Assembly (NCBI RefSeq): GCF_014644435.1
Contig: NZ_BMKR01000006.1
Span: 1-64,000 of the forward strand
Length of the DNA: 64,000 bases
Source: Paenibacillus albidus
GTDB lineage: Bacteria > Bacillota > Bacilli > Paenibacillales > Paenibacillaceae
Direction of reading: 5' to 3'
Shown here one piece after another: positions 23,302-33,216 of the stretch. A program made the position numbers and the translations under genes. Numbering within the stretch: the stretch's first letter is position 1; each line of letters begins with the position of its first letter. The notes beneath the pieces are model-generated. The model was not told the origin of the DNA. It was given only the letters and a program-made list of their open reading frames with translations, and searched no databases.

Positions 23302-23728
23302 AATTACAGTTCCTCCTTTATTCCTCTTCCCTTGGTCGTGAGACCCTAATCATTCTTCCCTTAACTAACTTATGACAGCGTCATACATTATAAAACGATG
23401 TTTTCAAAAAAACTCTTGTTCTATAAGAAAAATGATTATCACAGAAGACAAGGAATAATATATGCAGAATGAGCCCGGTCAACGATCCAGCTTTGACAGT
23501 CCTAAATACCTAGCATACTAGACGTTGCAGTTCAATTTCCATAGCCATAAATAGGCCTAATCCATCTTTATTGATACTTACGATTCATTCTTTAGATTTC
23601 ACCTAATATTTTTGATTGATTGAACCGTAATATTTTTCATGTTCATTTCACGAGAAAAACAGCAGCCTATGACGACCTTGTCTCTCGATGATTGAAGTGA
23701 TTAATGTTAAGGAGGTAATAAACAAGAG
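23302..23728. other. Divergent intergenic region cotJA / HD-GYP
   Basis: AT-rich, carries the promoters of both flanking genes. I see no RNA gene and only a 19-codon frame at 23461 that I do not support. Confidence 0.4.
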
Positions 23729-24757
23729 ATGTCGGTTAAAGAATATGAAGAATTTATAGGGAAGCGCTTAACAGAAAACATTTACCACGCCAATGGAACT
23801 TTATTAATTTCGAAAGGAACAGTTCTCCTAGAAAGCCATATTAAGAAGCTGGCCAATTTTAGAATTAAGACTGTTCTCATTCAAACTATTGGATTAAGCC
23901 CTTCAGAATCTCCAATGTATTCCCATGAAAATGCAATTCAGACTGAGAAATATCTATCGGAAATTAATAAATACATTCAGTCGAACGGTGTTGTCCCGAT
24001 TGCTGACATAGAAGAAAAGGTCCTCCCTTTCATTAGGAAAACCGCAAAACGATATAATTTATTCCAAGTGTTTTCCGAACTGCAGCAAAAGGGGGACTTT
24101 CGGTACGAACAAAGCATCGGTGTAGCGGTCATTGCCACGTCGCTTGGAGAGCGTCTGCAATTGGATGAAGAAGAACTGGCTTTGCTTACAACTGCGGCGA
24201 CGCTCTATGATATCGGCACAGTTAAGCTGCCCTCTTCCTTGATTCAAAAACCAGAAAAATTTGACACCCAAGAATTCAACATGATGAAGAAGCATACTGT
24301 TTATGGTTACGAGCTTTTGAAAAATTCGGAGATTGATCCCCGGGTTGCACTCGTAGCTCTACAGCATCACGAGCGGGATGACGGTAGTGGATATCCAATG
24401 GGTGTAAAAGGAAATCAACTCGACCGGTTAAGCAAAATTGTGGCTCTGGCCGACGTGTATATGGCCTTGATATCGGATCGCCCCCACAGACCAGCATTCA
24501 CCTTTTTTGAGACAGTTAATGAAATTCACAGACAAATAATCCTAAATCGATTCGACCCCGTTATTGGTTTGACATTTCTTGATATGATGCTTTCCAGGCA
24601 AGTCGGCTGTGATGTCATTTTATCAGATGATCGTAAAGGCAAGATTCTCCTGACCAACGTCAACCACCCAACAAAACCGCTCATTGTTTTGGAGAATCAT
24701 GAATTTCTTGATCTCAGAAAAACGGGTGCTGTTATAATTAAAAAAGTCATTGGATGA
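23729..24757 (+). CDS. HD-GYP domain protein with degenerate active site
   Basis: 342 residues. The fold is recognisable (KKHTVYGYELLKNS, ALQHHERDDGSGYPMGVKG, IVALADVYMALISDRPHR), but the HD pair reads YDIGT instead of HDIGK, the upstream metal-ligand His is missing (YEQSIGVA), and DVYDAL is DVYMAL. Catalytic hydrolysis of c-di-GMP is therefore doubtful; it may bind nucleotide or protein only. AAGGAGG precedes the ATG. It is followed after 12 bases by an alpha-CTD-like gene. Confidence 0.85.
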   Translation: MSVKEYEEFIGKRLTENIYHANGTLLISKGTVLLESHIKKLANFRIKTVLIQTIGLSPSESPMYSHENAIQTEKYLSEINKYIQSNGVVPIADIEEKVLPFIRKTAKRYNLFQVFSELQQKGDFRYEQSIGVAVIATSLGERLQLDEEELALLTTAATLYDIGTVKLPSSLIQKPEKFDTQEFNMMKKHTVYGYELLKNSEIDPRVALVALQHHERDDGSGYPMGVKGNQLDRLSKIVALADVYMALISDRPHRPAFTFFETVNEIHRQIILNRFDPVIGLTFLDMMLSRQVGCDVILSDDRKGKILLTNVNHPTKPLIVLENHEFLDLRKTGAVIIKKVIG

Positions 24758-24769
24758 GGAGTTGTCTCG

Positions 24770-25054
24770 ATGCTTGACCTTTCACTAAATCAACCGCTAA
24801 AAACAAGCTTACTTATTCCAGAAGAATACTTGATTCAGGATGTTGTATTTTTAATGGAGATTGATACTTCAGGAAACAACCAATATGCAACTCTAAAACT
24901 CATTAATATTTTACGTCGTAATGGATTACATACGATTGAAGATATATTGAATTCAAAAGCGAAACACATTCAACTCATGAAAGGCGTTGGAGAAAAGTCT
25001 TTTTTAATGTTGTTGGAGCTGCTGAAGGAGATTTCCAAAAAGAAGCATAATTGA
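24770..25054 (+). CDS. RNA polymerase alpha-CTD-like HhH protein
   Basis: 94 residues. Residues 42-90 (LKLINILRRNGLHTIEDIL, then IQLMKGVGEKSFLMLLELLK) follow the pattern of the RNA polymerase alpha C-terminal domain, two helix-hairpin-helix elements with GVGEKS. Without the N-terminal domain it cannot assemble as alpha; it could bind DNA or compete with alpha-CTD. Co-transcribed with the degenerate HD-GYP gene (GAGGAG, 12-base gap). Confidence 0.7.
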   Translation: MLDLSLNQPLKTSLLIPEEYLIQDVVFLMEIDTSGNNQYATLKLINILRRNGLHTIEDILNSKAKHIQLMKGVGEKSFLMLLELLKEISKKKHN

Positions 25055-25422
25055 ACAATACATAACCCGAAGAGATGCAAAACAGAATCGCCAGCTTCCT
25101 CTGGGGATACAGTATACATTCGTGGAGGAGTTTATGATGATTTTGAAATTGCAAAAAACGATTTTTGATAGGGGAATCAGAATGGTGAGGCAACCAAAAT
25201 GGGTTTAAAGTCGGCGGATATGATTTATGCTTCCTGTAACTTCCAGCTCTCTTTACAAACACGGTTTAGGTTACCTTGCTGACAAATAAGATTCTGTATT
25301 ATCCCTACAGACCGAGTAATATTCACAAGGCTGCCGTTTGTAATAATCAAACGACAGCCTTGTGAAATATAACACTAAAAGGTTATATTGAGGAGGTTTT
25401 CTTTGAGAGATTTAATAATGGC
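25055..25422. other. Intergenic region with terminator
   Basis: No gene supported; contains the hairpin at 25328-25369. Confidence 0.4.
25328..25369. terminator. Bidirectional terminator
   Basis: CACAAGGCTG and CAGCCTTGTG (extended by CGTTTG/AAACGA) form a long stem between convergent genes. Confidence 0.75.
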
Positions 25423-25758
25423 TCAACTTTTTTTCTTGGATTGGGATGGTTTGCGCCGTGATTTTTTCTGTAAGGCAAGCTTCTCCTCTGCAAGTCTCTG
25501 GATTTCTTCCAACCGGCACTGCTCTTGACGGATCTTTTCCTTTGCAGTTTGCTCAGCCTTCAATTTCAAATCCAACAGGATCTCTTCGTGAAGAAGGGGA
25601 TCAGCTATGCTCAAATACTGTTCAAAAGCCTCCGGATACATAAAGCTCTTTGTCCCCGTTACATCAGCAAATGTAATAGTTAACCGTCCGTCAGTATGGC
25701 TTAAAACTGTTCCGGTACCATACCGGATATGTTTAACCTGTTTAGTTGTTAAATTCAT
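25423..25758 (-). CDS. Hypothetical protein coupled to uvrA (DUF3553-like N-terminus)
   Basis: 111 residues. The first 50 (IRYGTGTVLSHTDGRLTITF, then TKSFMYPEAFEQYLSI) resemble a small beta domain of the DUF3553 type found attached to helicases; the rest is a charged helix ending in a Lys/Arg/Ser tail. The ATG overlaps the uvrA stop (ATGA), so both are made together; a nucleic-acid-binding accessory role is inferred. Confidence 0.7.
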   Translation of the reverse strand: MNLTTKQVKHIRYGTGTVLSHTDGRLTITFADVTGTKSFMYPEAFEQYLSIADPLLHEEILLDLKLKAEQTAKEKIRQEQCRLEEIQRLAEEKLALQKKSRRKPSQSKKKS

Positions 25759-28586
25759 TTCTTCTCCAACTCTTTTTTCAAGTATTGTCCGGTGTAGCTC
25801 AGATCATGCCGGGCTACTTGCTCCGGTGTACCAGTACATACAATCTCTCCGCCAGCGGCTCCCCCTTCGGGGCCCAGGTCAATAAGATAATCGGCATTTT
25901 TGATCAACTCCAGATTATGCTCGATGACCACCACTGTATTGCCGGCATCCGTCAACGAATGCAAGACCTGAATAAGCTGGTGCACATCAGCAAAATGCAG
26001 CCCCGTAGTTGGCTCGTCCATGACATAAATGGTAGAGCCGGTAGCGGGCTTCAGAAGCTCCGCGGCCAGCTTGATCCGCTGCGCTTCCCCTCCGGACAGC
26101 GTGGTCGAGGATTGGCCCAGTTTGATATACCCCAGTCCGACCTTGCAGAGCGCCTCAATTTTTTTACGGATTCTCGGGATATTCTCAAAGAATTTGACCG
26201 CTTCCTGGGCAGTCATATCCAGCACATCAGCTATACTCTTTCCCTTGTAGTGCACCTCAAGCGTCTCGCGGCTGTATCTTCGCCCTTTGCATACACTGCA
26301 TGGCACATGCACATCCGGAAGGAAATGCATCTCCACACGGATCAGACCCTCGCCTGCACACGCTTCACAGCGGCCTCCTTTGATATTGAAGGAGAAACGC
26401 CCCGGACCATAGGCACGAATCTTGGCTTCGTTCGTCTGGGAGAAGAGCGTGCGGATGTTGTCAAAAACACCGGTATAGGTGGCCGGGTTGGAGCGAGGGG
26501 TACGTCCAATCGGCTGCTGATCAATATTAATGATCTTGTCGAGATTCTCCAAGCCTTCGATCCCAAGGTGCGCCCCGGCCACAGTATGTGCTCTGTTGAG
26601 CGAGGACGCCAGCTTTTTGTACAGGATTTCGTTGACAAGGCTTGACTTCCCCGAGCCGGACACTCCTGTTACACAAGTGAAGGTGCCCAGTGGAATCGAC
26701 ACATCGATGCCCTTCAGATTGTTGGCCGCTGCTCCCAGAATGGACAGCTGTTTCCCGGTCCCGGAACGCCGCGTATCTGGAACAGGAATGCGGATAGCTC
26801 CATCCAGATACTGGCCGGTTATCGAACGCGGCTCTGCCTTGATATCATCAAGCACACCCTGCGCCACCACTTCACCGCCGTTAACACCCGCATAGGGTCC
26901 GATGTCCACAATCCAGTCCGCCTGCCGGATGGTATCTTCATCATGCTCTACGACAATCAGAGTATTGCCCAGATCGCGCATTTTGCCAAGAGCCAGCAGC
27001 AGGCGGTCATTGTCCCGTTGATGCAGGCCGATCGAAGGCTCATCCAGGATATACAGCACGCCCATAAGCCCGGAACCCAGCTGTGTAGCGAGACGAATCC
27101 GCTGGCTTTCACCGCCCGATAAGGTCCCGGCAGCTCTGGATAGTGTTAAGTAATTAAGGCCTACGTTAAGCAGGAACTGGAATCTTGCCTCAATCTCCTG
27201 CAGAATGGAACCGGCAATCCCGGAGTGCTCAACCGTCAGGGTCAGATTCCTTATACTTTGTAACGCATCCTCTATGGACAAGGCACAGAATTCCGAAATA
27301 TTCATACCTGCTATCCTGACAGCCAGCACAACAGGCGACAAGCGGTCCCCCTGGCAATCGGGACAAGGCAGGACGGACATATACGTCTCCAGCTCCTTGC
27401 GCATGTCCTCGGATGGGGTTTCACGGTAGCGCCGCTCCAGATTAGGGATGATGCCCTCAAAGGACTCTTTCACGTATTTCCTTAACCCTTCACTCGGATG
27501 GTACACGTCTAGCTTCTCTCCATGAGTCCCGTACAGAAGTGCGGACAATGCTTCCGGTGATAGCTGTGCAAGCGGAGTATCGAAATCGAACCCATACTTC
27601 TTCCCCAGCGCTTCATAATACATTTTGCAAAAGGAATTCGTCTTGACATTGTTCCAACCATTGGCCACAATGCCGCCAGAGTGGATGGAGCGGCTCATGT
27701 CCGGGATGACCTTGCCCTGATCGACCTTCAAATAGGAACCCAGGCCGGAGCAGCCGGAACATGCACCTTCATGGTTGTTAAAAGAGAACATACGCGGAGA
27801 CAGCTCCGGCAAGGAGACCGAGCAGTAAGGGCAGGCGTAGTTCTGTGAGAACAGAGTCTCCTCACCGCTGGCCGTCTGATGAATAACAACCAGGTCACCC
27901 GAGAGCGCCAACGCGGTTTCAAGGGAGTCCGCCAGTCTTTGCCGATCTATATCCTTCACGGCCAGACGGTCAATCACAATTTCGATATAATGCTTGTTGT
28001 TCTTGTCCAGCGCAATGTCGCCAGTCAAGTGATGAACCTCGCCGTCCACCCGGACCCGGGCATAGCCGTTCTGCTTCGCCTGCTCAAATACTCTCTGGTG
28101 TTCACCCTTTTTGCCCCGGATCACGGGAGCCAGAATTTCATATTTGGTGCCGTAGGGCAGACTGCTGATCTGTTGGACAATCTCATCCACGGATTGGCGT
28201 TTAATTATTCTCCCGCAGGACGGGCAATGGGGAATGCCGATCTTGGACCACAGCAGACGCAAATAGTCATAAATCTCCGTTACCGTCCCCACGGTGGAGC
28301 GCGGATTATTGGAGGTTGTCTTTTGTTCAATGGCTATCGCCGGGGAGAGACCGTCGATCGCATCCACATCCGGTTTGCCCATCAGCCCCAGAAATTGTCT
28401 GGCGTAAGCGGACAAAGACTCGACATAGCGCATTTGTCCTTCGGCATACAACGTATCAAAGGCCAAACTGGATTTGCCCGACCCGCTCACCCCGGTAAAG
28501 ACTACAAACCGGTTGCGCGGAATTTGCAGGCTGATATTCTTCAGATTATGTTGTCTCGCTCCGCTGACACTTATATATTTATGCAT
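25755..28586 (-). CDS. uvrA: Excinuclease ABC subunit A
   Basis: 943 residues, full length. Two ABC ATPase modules: Walker A GVSGSGKSS near residues 31 and 650, signatures TLSGGESQRIRLA and TLSGGEAQRIKLA, Walker B LYILDEPSIGL and IYVMDEPTTGLH. Zinc fingers CPSCG, CPYC...CSGC, CPDC and CEAC...CSVC. It scans DNA for bulky lesions and hands over to UvrB. GGGAGG precedes the ATG at 28586; the frame to 28613 lies upstream of that site. uvrB is not adjacent, so this could be a second UvrA copy. Confidence 0.93.
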   Translation of the reverse strand: MHKYISVSGARQHNLKNISLQIPRNRFVVFTGVSGSGKSSLAFDTLYAEGQMRYVESLSAYARQFLGLMGKPDVDAIDGLSPAIAIEQKTTSNNPRSTVGTVTEIYDYLRLLWSKIGIPHCPSCGRIIKRQSVDEIVQQISSLPYGTKYEILAPVIRGKKGEHQRVFEQAKQNGYARVRVDGEVHHLTGDIALDKNNKHYIEIVIDRLAVKDIDRQRLADSLETALALSGDLVVIHQTASGEETLFSQNYACPYCSVSLPELSPRMFSFNNHEGACSGCSGLGSYLKVDQGKVIPDMSRSIHSGGIVANGWNNVKTNSFCKMYYEALGKKYGFDFDTPLAQLSPEALSALLYGTHGEKLDVYHPSEGLRKYVKESFEGIIPNLERRYRETPSEDMRKELETYMSVLPCPDCQGDRLSPVVLAVRIAGMNISEFCALSIEDALQSIRNLTLTVEHSGIAGSILQEIEARFQFLLNVGLNYLTLSRAAGTLSGGESQRIRLATQLGSGLMGVLYILDEPSIGLHQRDNDRLLLALGKMRDLGNTLIVVEHDEDTIRQADWIVDIGPYAGVNGGEVVAQGVLDDIKAEPRSITGQYLDGAIRIPVPDTRRSGTGKQLSILGAAANNLKGIDVSIPLGTFTCVTGVSGSGKSSLVNEILYKKLASSLNRAHTVAGAHLGIEGLENLDKIINIDQQPIGRTPRSNPATYTGVFDNIRTLFSQTNEAKIRAYGPGRFSFNIKGGRCEACAGEGLIRVEMHFLPDVHVPCSVCKGRRYSRETLEVHYKGKSIADVLDMTAQEAVKFFENIPRIRKKIEALCKVGLGYIKLGQSSTTLSGGEAQRIKLAAELLKPATGSTIYVMDEPTTGLHFADVHQLIQVLHSLTDAGNTVVVIEHNLELIKNADYLIDLGPEGGAAGGEIVCTGTPEQVARHDLSYTGQYLKKELEKK

Positions 28587-28721
28587 GAGGTTCCTCCCGG
28601 TATCAGCTGTCATAATTTAATTGTAGCATATGCATGTCAAGTCTTTTTGACATATATTGGTTTTTAAATCAGAATTATTTTCTGGCCATACACATAGAGA
28701 AGGCGGATTTCCCCATGATAA

Positions 28722-29237
28722 TCATTTGGTTATCTGAACAGCGGCGTCCAATGACCGTTGCCGGATTTCTTCTCTTACCAGCAGCCCGGCGCCCTCCCCA
28801 GACAGCTTATGGATAAGCATCAGCTCACTTTCAAGCAGCTCGATGGCGTGCTCCAGAATGTATTTGTCTTCGGCGTTCACTTTTGTACCATGATCCTTAC
28901 TGCAGGTGAGATCTCTAATGACCTGGTATAAATCTGACAGCTTTCCTGACTTCAGCCTGTTTTTCAGCAGCTGCTTCCGGTCGCTGCTATTTTGCGGCAG
29001 CTGCTTGGATTCGGCAAAAAAGAGCGTTCTCGCTTCTTCCAGTTGTTCCGGAGTGGAAAGCCGGCGCAGCCCCATTTTATCAGCATCGTATAAGGGAATG
29101 TAAAGGATCAGGCTGTTCATCTGCATATAGACTTTATAATATTCTCTTGGTGATCCTATAAACTGCATGTTCTCAACAGATTTAATTAAACCCGCACCCT
29201 GATTCGGATAAAATACCTTGGCTCCAGATTCTAACAT
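28722..29237 (-). CDS. CarD/CdnL-type transcriptional regulator
   Basis: 171 residues. The N-terminus (GAKVFYPNQGAGLIKSVE, then YKVYMQMNSLILYIPLYDAD) is the Tudor-like RNA polymerase-interacting domain; the C-terminal helices (LKSGKLSDLYQVIRDL, AEDKYILEHAIELLESELML) match the DNA-binding part. Such proteins stabilise the open complex. AGGAGG precedes the ATG at 29237; the frame to 29354 is not supported. Monocistronic. Confidence 0.88.
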   Translation of the reverse strand: MLESGAKVFYPNQGAGLIKSVENMQFIGSPREYYKVYMQMNSLILYIPLYDADKMGLRRLSTPEQLEEARTLFFAESKQLPQNSSDRKQLLKNRLKSGKLSDLYQVIRDLTCSKDHGTKVNAEDKYILEHAIELLESELMLIHKLSGEGAGLLVREEIRQRSLDAAVQITK

Positions 29238-29729
29238 TGTTTTACCTCCTCTTAATGTCCGCCTCTTTAATATCATAATAATATTATCAAAATGATCATA
29301 TAAGAGCGCCGCAGAGCTTCTTTTTAACTCCACATCCTGAAATAAGTATAGCACACCCCTGTCAAGCCCCCCTCACACATAGCCCACCTGAGAGGGCCGC
29401 ATACACTAACCAGCAAGGTGCTGTTTACAATACTAACCATTTGTTTCATCTGTGATCACAACATGAATAGCAGCCGGCCAGTAGACAAACTGCTTTTTCA
29501 TTTTACGCTTTATTTCATATGATCGACTCTCTTGTATTTGGAAGCATTTTTCGTTTGTTTCTTCGCAAGCCGTACGAATCCGGTGACACGAACAAGCATT
29601 GAACGAGCTTTACCAATATTGGCTGTTCGGTCATACGTTTGAACAATACGCCGAAGGGGAAACTGCATTTCAATTGCGGAACATTATGATAAGATGAAGT
29701 AAATATCACTCGAGAATAGGATGAGGCTC
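29238..29729. other. Intergenic region
   Basis: Promoter region of the CarD-type gene and of the monooxygenase gene. A 64-codon frame (29515-29709) has no ribosome-binding site and is not called. Confidence 0.4.
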
Positions 29730-30032
29730 ATGAACCATTTTGCTATGTATGGAAAGTTGACGGCACGTCCGGGGCAAAGGGACGCTCTTACAGACATCTT
29801 GCTAGAAGCGGCCGATCTGTTGAAAGCAAATAATGACTGCTATTTGTACATAGTCAATGTATCAGACGACGATCCGAATGTGGTGTATGTGACCGAACTG
29901 TGGAAAGATGCAGAGGCCCATGCAGCCAGTCTAAAGAATGAAGAAGTACTGGCGTCGATTCAACGCGGCCGGCCGTTGATTGCCGGAGCGGAGCCCATTA
30001 AACTGCGTGCCCTAGGCGGCAAAGGTTTGTAG
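29730..30032 (+). CDS. Antibiotic-biosynthesis monooxygenase-like (YgiN/ABM) protein
   Basis: 100 residues with the ferredoxin-like ABM pattern: YGKLTARPGQRDALTDILLE, NNDCYLYIVN, VYVTELWKDAEAHAASLKNE. Related proteins are quinol or heme monooxygenases or simple dimeric ligand binders. AGGA lies 8 bases before the ATG at 29730; the frame opens at 29721. Monocistronic; substrate unknown. Confidence 0.82.
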   Translation: MNHFAMYGKLTARPGQRDALTDILLEAADLLKANNDCYLYIVNVSDDDPNVVYVTELWKDAEAHAASLKNEEVLASIQRGRPLIAGAEPIKLRALGGKGL

Positions 30033-30255
30033 GGTTTTGATGCAATGCTATTCCTTATCAGACTAGTGATTGAATTCCCCAGGAGCAGGTTGCGCAGGCA
30101 CCTTGATCCTGGGGGAGTAGGCCCCCGCCGGCATCCAGAAACCGAAGCAAAAAGCCATGATTGCTCCCGTCCCCCTGTTCTCTGCAAGAGAAAAGTAACG
30201 AGAGCTTCATGGCTTCCAGAATGCAAATTAATGACCTATTCATTCTATTCATAGT

Positions 30256-31353
30256 TCACAGTGTCAGGCTTCCTTCTTCCACATAAATACAGTTGGTAAA
30301 GGCAAGCAATCCTGCCTGGCCGTTCATCGTTCCGTACAACTCCGCTCTGATCCAGCGTTGTCCCGTCATATCGGAACATGTCTTGAAAGCAGCCGAAACC
30401 GGAGGGACAATCCACTCGGCTACTATCCCGGCACTGCCGACCAGACATAACTTCAGCTCTTGCCCCTCCAGGCTCCACTGGCGTTTACGCACTTCAAAAT
30501 CGGCTTCCACGGTAAGCGACAATCGGCTGCCCGCCGAAGGGTCAACCCTGGCTACCTCACCGATGCCAAATGTACGATTTTCTTCACGCCCGGTTTCCCT
30601 GGCATACAGCTTCAGAAGCGGACCCTGTGTAACCGAGACCGCTCCCAGCCGGATCGCCTCCAGCAGCTGCGGTTCTGACACTCCTTTCCGCGGGTCCTGC
30701 ACGGCGGACTCCAGTGCTGCTCCTCCCCCGGCATAACCGGCAGCGGCCTCTTCGTGTACGCCCAAATAAGTAACCGCAAGAGTAGCTTCACTGCTAAGCA
30801 GTGAATGATGCCAGTCTCTGCCGCTGACAGCAGGGATGCGAAGACCACGGTTAAGCAGTTCCGTCCAAAAGAGATAAGCACGCTGATTAAAAGCTTTCAT
30901 GTGAGGTGAGGGGCCGTTCCACACCTCTATATAATCGAGGGCTTTCCACTTTCCGATGGTGAACTCCCAATAACAGCCCGTACATATCGGACTGCCTATT
31001 CGAAATGGATGGGCTATGCCTGCAAGTCCCCCGGATTTGTGGATTCCGGCGATCCCCTCATCAATATCATCCGGTCCGGTAAATCGCCAATCGGCGTGAT
31101 GCAGTACATTCGCACCCAGCGTCAGCATGTGGCCATAAAAAGTGGTCCACTCCAGCCCGGACAAAATGCCGATGCCCCGTTTAGCTTCCACCTGTTCTTT
31201 GAAGGCCCAGCCGCTGACGGTATTATGGTCGGTCAGCGCAATCCAGTCCAGCTCCAGCTCACGGGCGGCCGTTGCCATCTCGTCGAGCGTGTGGGAAGCA
31301 TCACTGTGAACGGTGTGCGTATGCAGTTCGCACGCCACCCAGCGGATCGTCAT
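30256..31353 (-). CDS. PHP-domain (CehA/McbA-type) metallohydrolase
   Basis: 365 residues. The PHP motifs are clear: ELHTHTVHSDASHT, LTDHNTVSG, GLAGIAHPFRI and SGRDWHH supply the metal ligands. The family hydrolyses phosphoesters or related bonds. The C-terminal third is beta-rich. ATG 31353 overlaps the stop of the upstream gene (ATGA); the longer frame is not used. Last gene of the ABC importer operon, so it probably acts on the imported compound. Confidence 0.85.
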   Translation of the reverse strand: MTIRWVACELHTHTVHSDASHTLDEMATAARELELDWIALTDHNTVSGWAFKEQVEAKRGIGILSGLEWTTFYGHMLTLGANVLHHADWRFTGPDDIDEGIAGIHKSGGLAGIAHPFRIGSPICTGCYWEFTIGKWKALDYIEVWNGPSPHMKAFNQRAYLFWTELLNRGLRIPAVSGRDWHHSLLSSEATLAVTYLGVHEEAAAGYAGGGAALESAVQDPRKGVSEPQLLEAIRLGAVSVTQGPLLKLYARETGREENRTFGIGEVARVDPSAGSRLSLTVEADFEVRKRQWSLEGQELKLCLVGSAGIVAEWIVPPVSAAFKTCSDMTGQRWIRAELYGTMNGQAGLLAFTNCIYVEEGSLTL

Positions 31354-31841
31354 AATCCATCTGCTCCTTCCGTCTCTGCCGCCTGCACTTGCAGCTCGAA
31401 CTGACATTTGTCCGTTACAACCTCATGCAGGCTAACCGTCAGCTCCCACAGTCCTGCGGGAAGCGGACCGGCCAGAAATCCCGGCGTGGCCGTCGACTCC
31501 GATACAATAATGATCTGCTCCTTATTCGCACGATGTGCAGCCCCGCGAAACCCTGCGGGATCATCCAGTGAGACGGTAAGCAGATTCTGCAAGACAAGGT
31601 AATCCGGGTCCGTATATGCTACTTCACGGAGTTCAGGCTCCATATACCGGTCTACGGCCTGCCGGACCAGCGTATTCTGCCGTGCCTCATCCTGCAGAAG
31701 CTTGGGTGAGTAAGCAAAGTCAATCCGCAGCTGTCGTGTATTCCGCGGTACAAGAAACCTGTGCACAAGGTGCACATGTCTGTCCGCAGGCGTAATCCTT
31801 GAGCTGATATCAAGCAGTGTTTTAGAGTACATACGCAGCAT
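31350..31841 (-). CDS. Unrecognised protein of the importer operon
   Basis: 163 residues. Beta-rich (HLVHRFLVPRNTRQLRIDFA, GPLPAGLWELTVSLHEVV), perhaps a jelly-roll or carbohydrate/lipid-binding fold. No signal peptide is seen, so it is probably cytoplasmic. Overlaps both neighbours, so it is tightly co-expressed with the PHP enzyme. An alternative ATG is at 31832. I do not know this family. Confidence 0.65.
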   Translation of the reverse strand: MLRMYSKTLLDISSRITPADRHVHLVHRFLVPRNTRQLRIDFAYSPKLLQDEARQNTLVRQAVDRYMEPELREVAYTDPDYLVLQNLLTVSLDDPAGFRGAAHRANKEQIIIVSESTATPGFLAGPLPAGLWELTVSLHEVVTDKCQFELQVQAAETEGADGL

Positions 31842-33174
31842 CCGCTTTCCAAATCGTTCTCTCAGGCACTTGCACGGTCAGGTTGACGGAGCCCTCAAGC
31901 TCAACGGCCTCTCCGGGTGTGAATAACTCCGTCAGATAGAATAACTTCAGACCTTTCACGAGGATTTCATCTGCTCCTCCGGGAAGCAAAACGACCCGCA
32001 CCTCTTCTAGTTCCTCCAGGGAGCAGCCTTCCGGCATTTTAACGGTGGTGGCAAAACAAGGGTAAGGACCGTCATACGCCGCACGTTGACCATTCGCCCG
32101 GCAATCATTGAAGCTGCTGGAATACCAGCGTTTTTCCCCTCGCCGTTTAACCTTGATGTCGATGGAAGTGCGGCGTTCCGCCACTGCTGCTTCATGTTGT
32201 GCAGAGGTCTGAACATACAGATAATGCCTCGGATCGGTAAACTTTATCGTATCCGGGTTGCAGGGGCGCTCCCAGGCCTCCTGCCGCAGAAGCTCCCAAG
32301 CCATCAGCTGGTATGTGAACGGATACTCGTCCATTGCACGTTCGCGGGGCTCAACCTCCGGTTTCCAGTGGTAAACCGGGGGAAGCAAGAAGCGGTAGCT
32401 TGACACCGGAACGTCCGTCACCATCCCATTGTCCGTAGCCGATTGCAACACTGGATGACCGCCCAAGGCAGTTAGGCCGGCAAATTCTTTGGTTTCATGA
32501 TGCGGAGCCTGATATTCCGCCTTCACAACCTCCCCCGTCTTATCAAGCAGCACACGGTACGTCCATTCGATATCCGTCAACCTTCCCCATTTGCTCATCA
32601 ATAGCGGGGCTGGGGTTCCCGCATCCTCATGACTGTATATCGTATGATATTCCAGCAACTTACCGGAAGAAGCATCCTCCATCCGGTAGATCAGCAGAAG
32701 CGGCGTGTCCGTGTATCGGCTTTCGAAGGGATCCTGCAAATTGCGGCCATAGAGCACAGGAGCATGGCGGTAGATTAGCCCCAGAGATGTATCCTCGGGA
32801 ATTACCGCTATCTTCACTCCCTTTATCCAGGCGCATTTGGCCAGCGGCGAGGAATCCTCGCTGAAAGACAACTGCAATTGATGCTCAACGACCTCCAGCC
32901 GGCCAAGGAGCCGTGTATAGGCAAACGGCTCCTCCCCATAAAAGAGCACAACGGTCTGATTATATTCTCCGTCCACTTCAAGGGTGAGCAGCACAGATTC
33001 CTTATCCGGTAAGCTCCAATGACTGTCGGAACGGGCAAGTAACGTAATTTCGGCATAACCGGGTTCGTCTATCCGAAATGTTCCCGACCACCCCGTGGCC
33101 CCGGCAAGCTTATGCCATTCGGGAAGCTGAAGGTGTGTTATCTCCTTTTTATCCATTGTTGTTGTCTTCTCCAC
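31822..33174 (-). CDS. Unrecognised protein of the importer operon
   Basis: 450 residues, beta-rich with many Trp and Tyr, no signal peptide or transmembrane segment. Several segments look like beta-sandwich strands (TGWSGTFRIDEPGYAEITLL, LLIYRMEDASSG, IDIKVKRRGEKRWYSSSFND). Its place between the importer and a PHP hydrolase suggests a role in modifying or binding the imported substrate. An alternative ATG lies at codon 7 (33156). No family name can be given. Confidence 0.65.
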   Translation of the reverse strand: MEKTTTMDKKEITHLQLPEWHKLAGATGWSGTFRIDEPGYAEITLLARSDSHWSLPDKESVLLTLEVDGEYNQTVVLFYGEEPFAYTRLLGRLEVVEHQLQLSFSEDSSPLAKCAWIKGVKIAVIPEDTSLGLIYRHAPVLYGRNLQDPFESRYTDTPLLLIYRMEDASSGKLLEYHTIYSHEDAGTPAPLLMSKWGRLTDIEWTYRVLLDKTGEVVKAEYQAPHHETKEFAGLTALGGHPVLQSATDNGMVTDVPVSSYRFLLPPVYHWKPEVEPRERAMDEYPFTYQLMAWELLRQEAWERPCNPDTIKFTDPRHYLYVQTSAQHEAAVAERRTSIDIKVKRRGEKRWYSSSFNDCRANGQRAAYDGPYPCFATTVKMPEGCSLEELEEVRVVLLPGGADEILVKGLKLFYLTELFTPGEAVELEGSVNLTVQVPERTIWKADAAYVL

Positions 33175-33216
33175 CGTAACTCTCCCTCCAGAATGCTTGA
33201 TTTAATTGCTGCCTGC

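Noticed and set aside
25746..28667. Several long plus-strand frames (up to 299 codons)
   Set aside because: All are antisense to uvrA, whose motifs and length are unambiguous.
29515..29709. 64-codon minus-strand frame
   Set aside because: No ribosome-binding site and no protein-like pattern.
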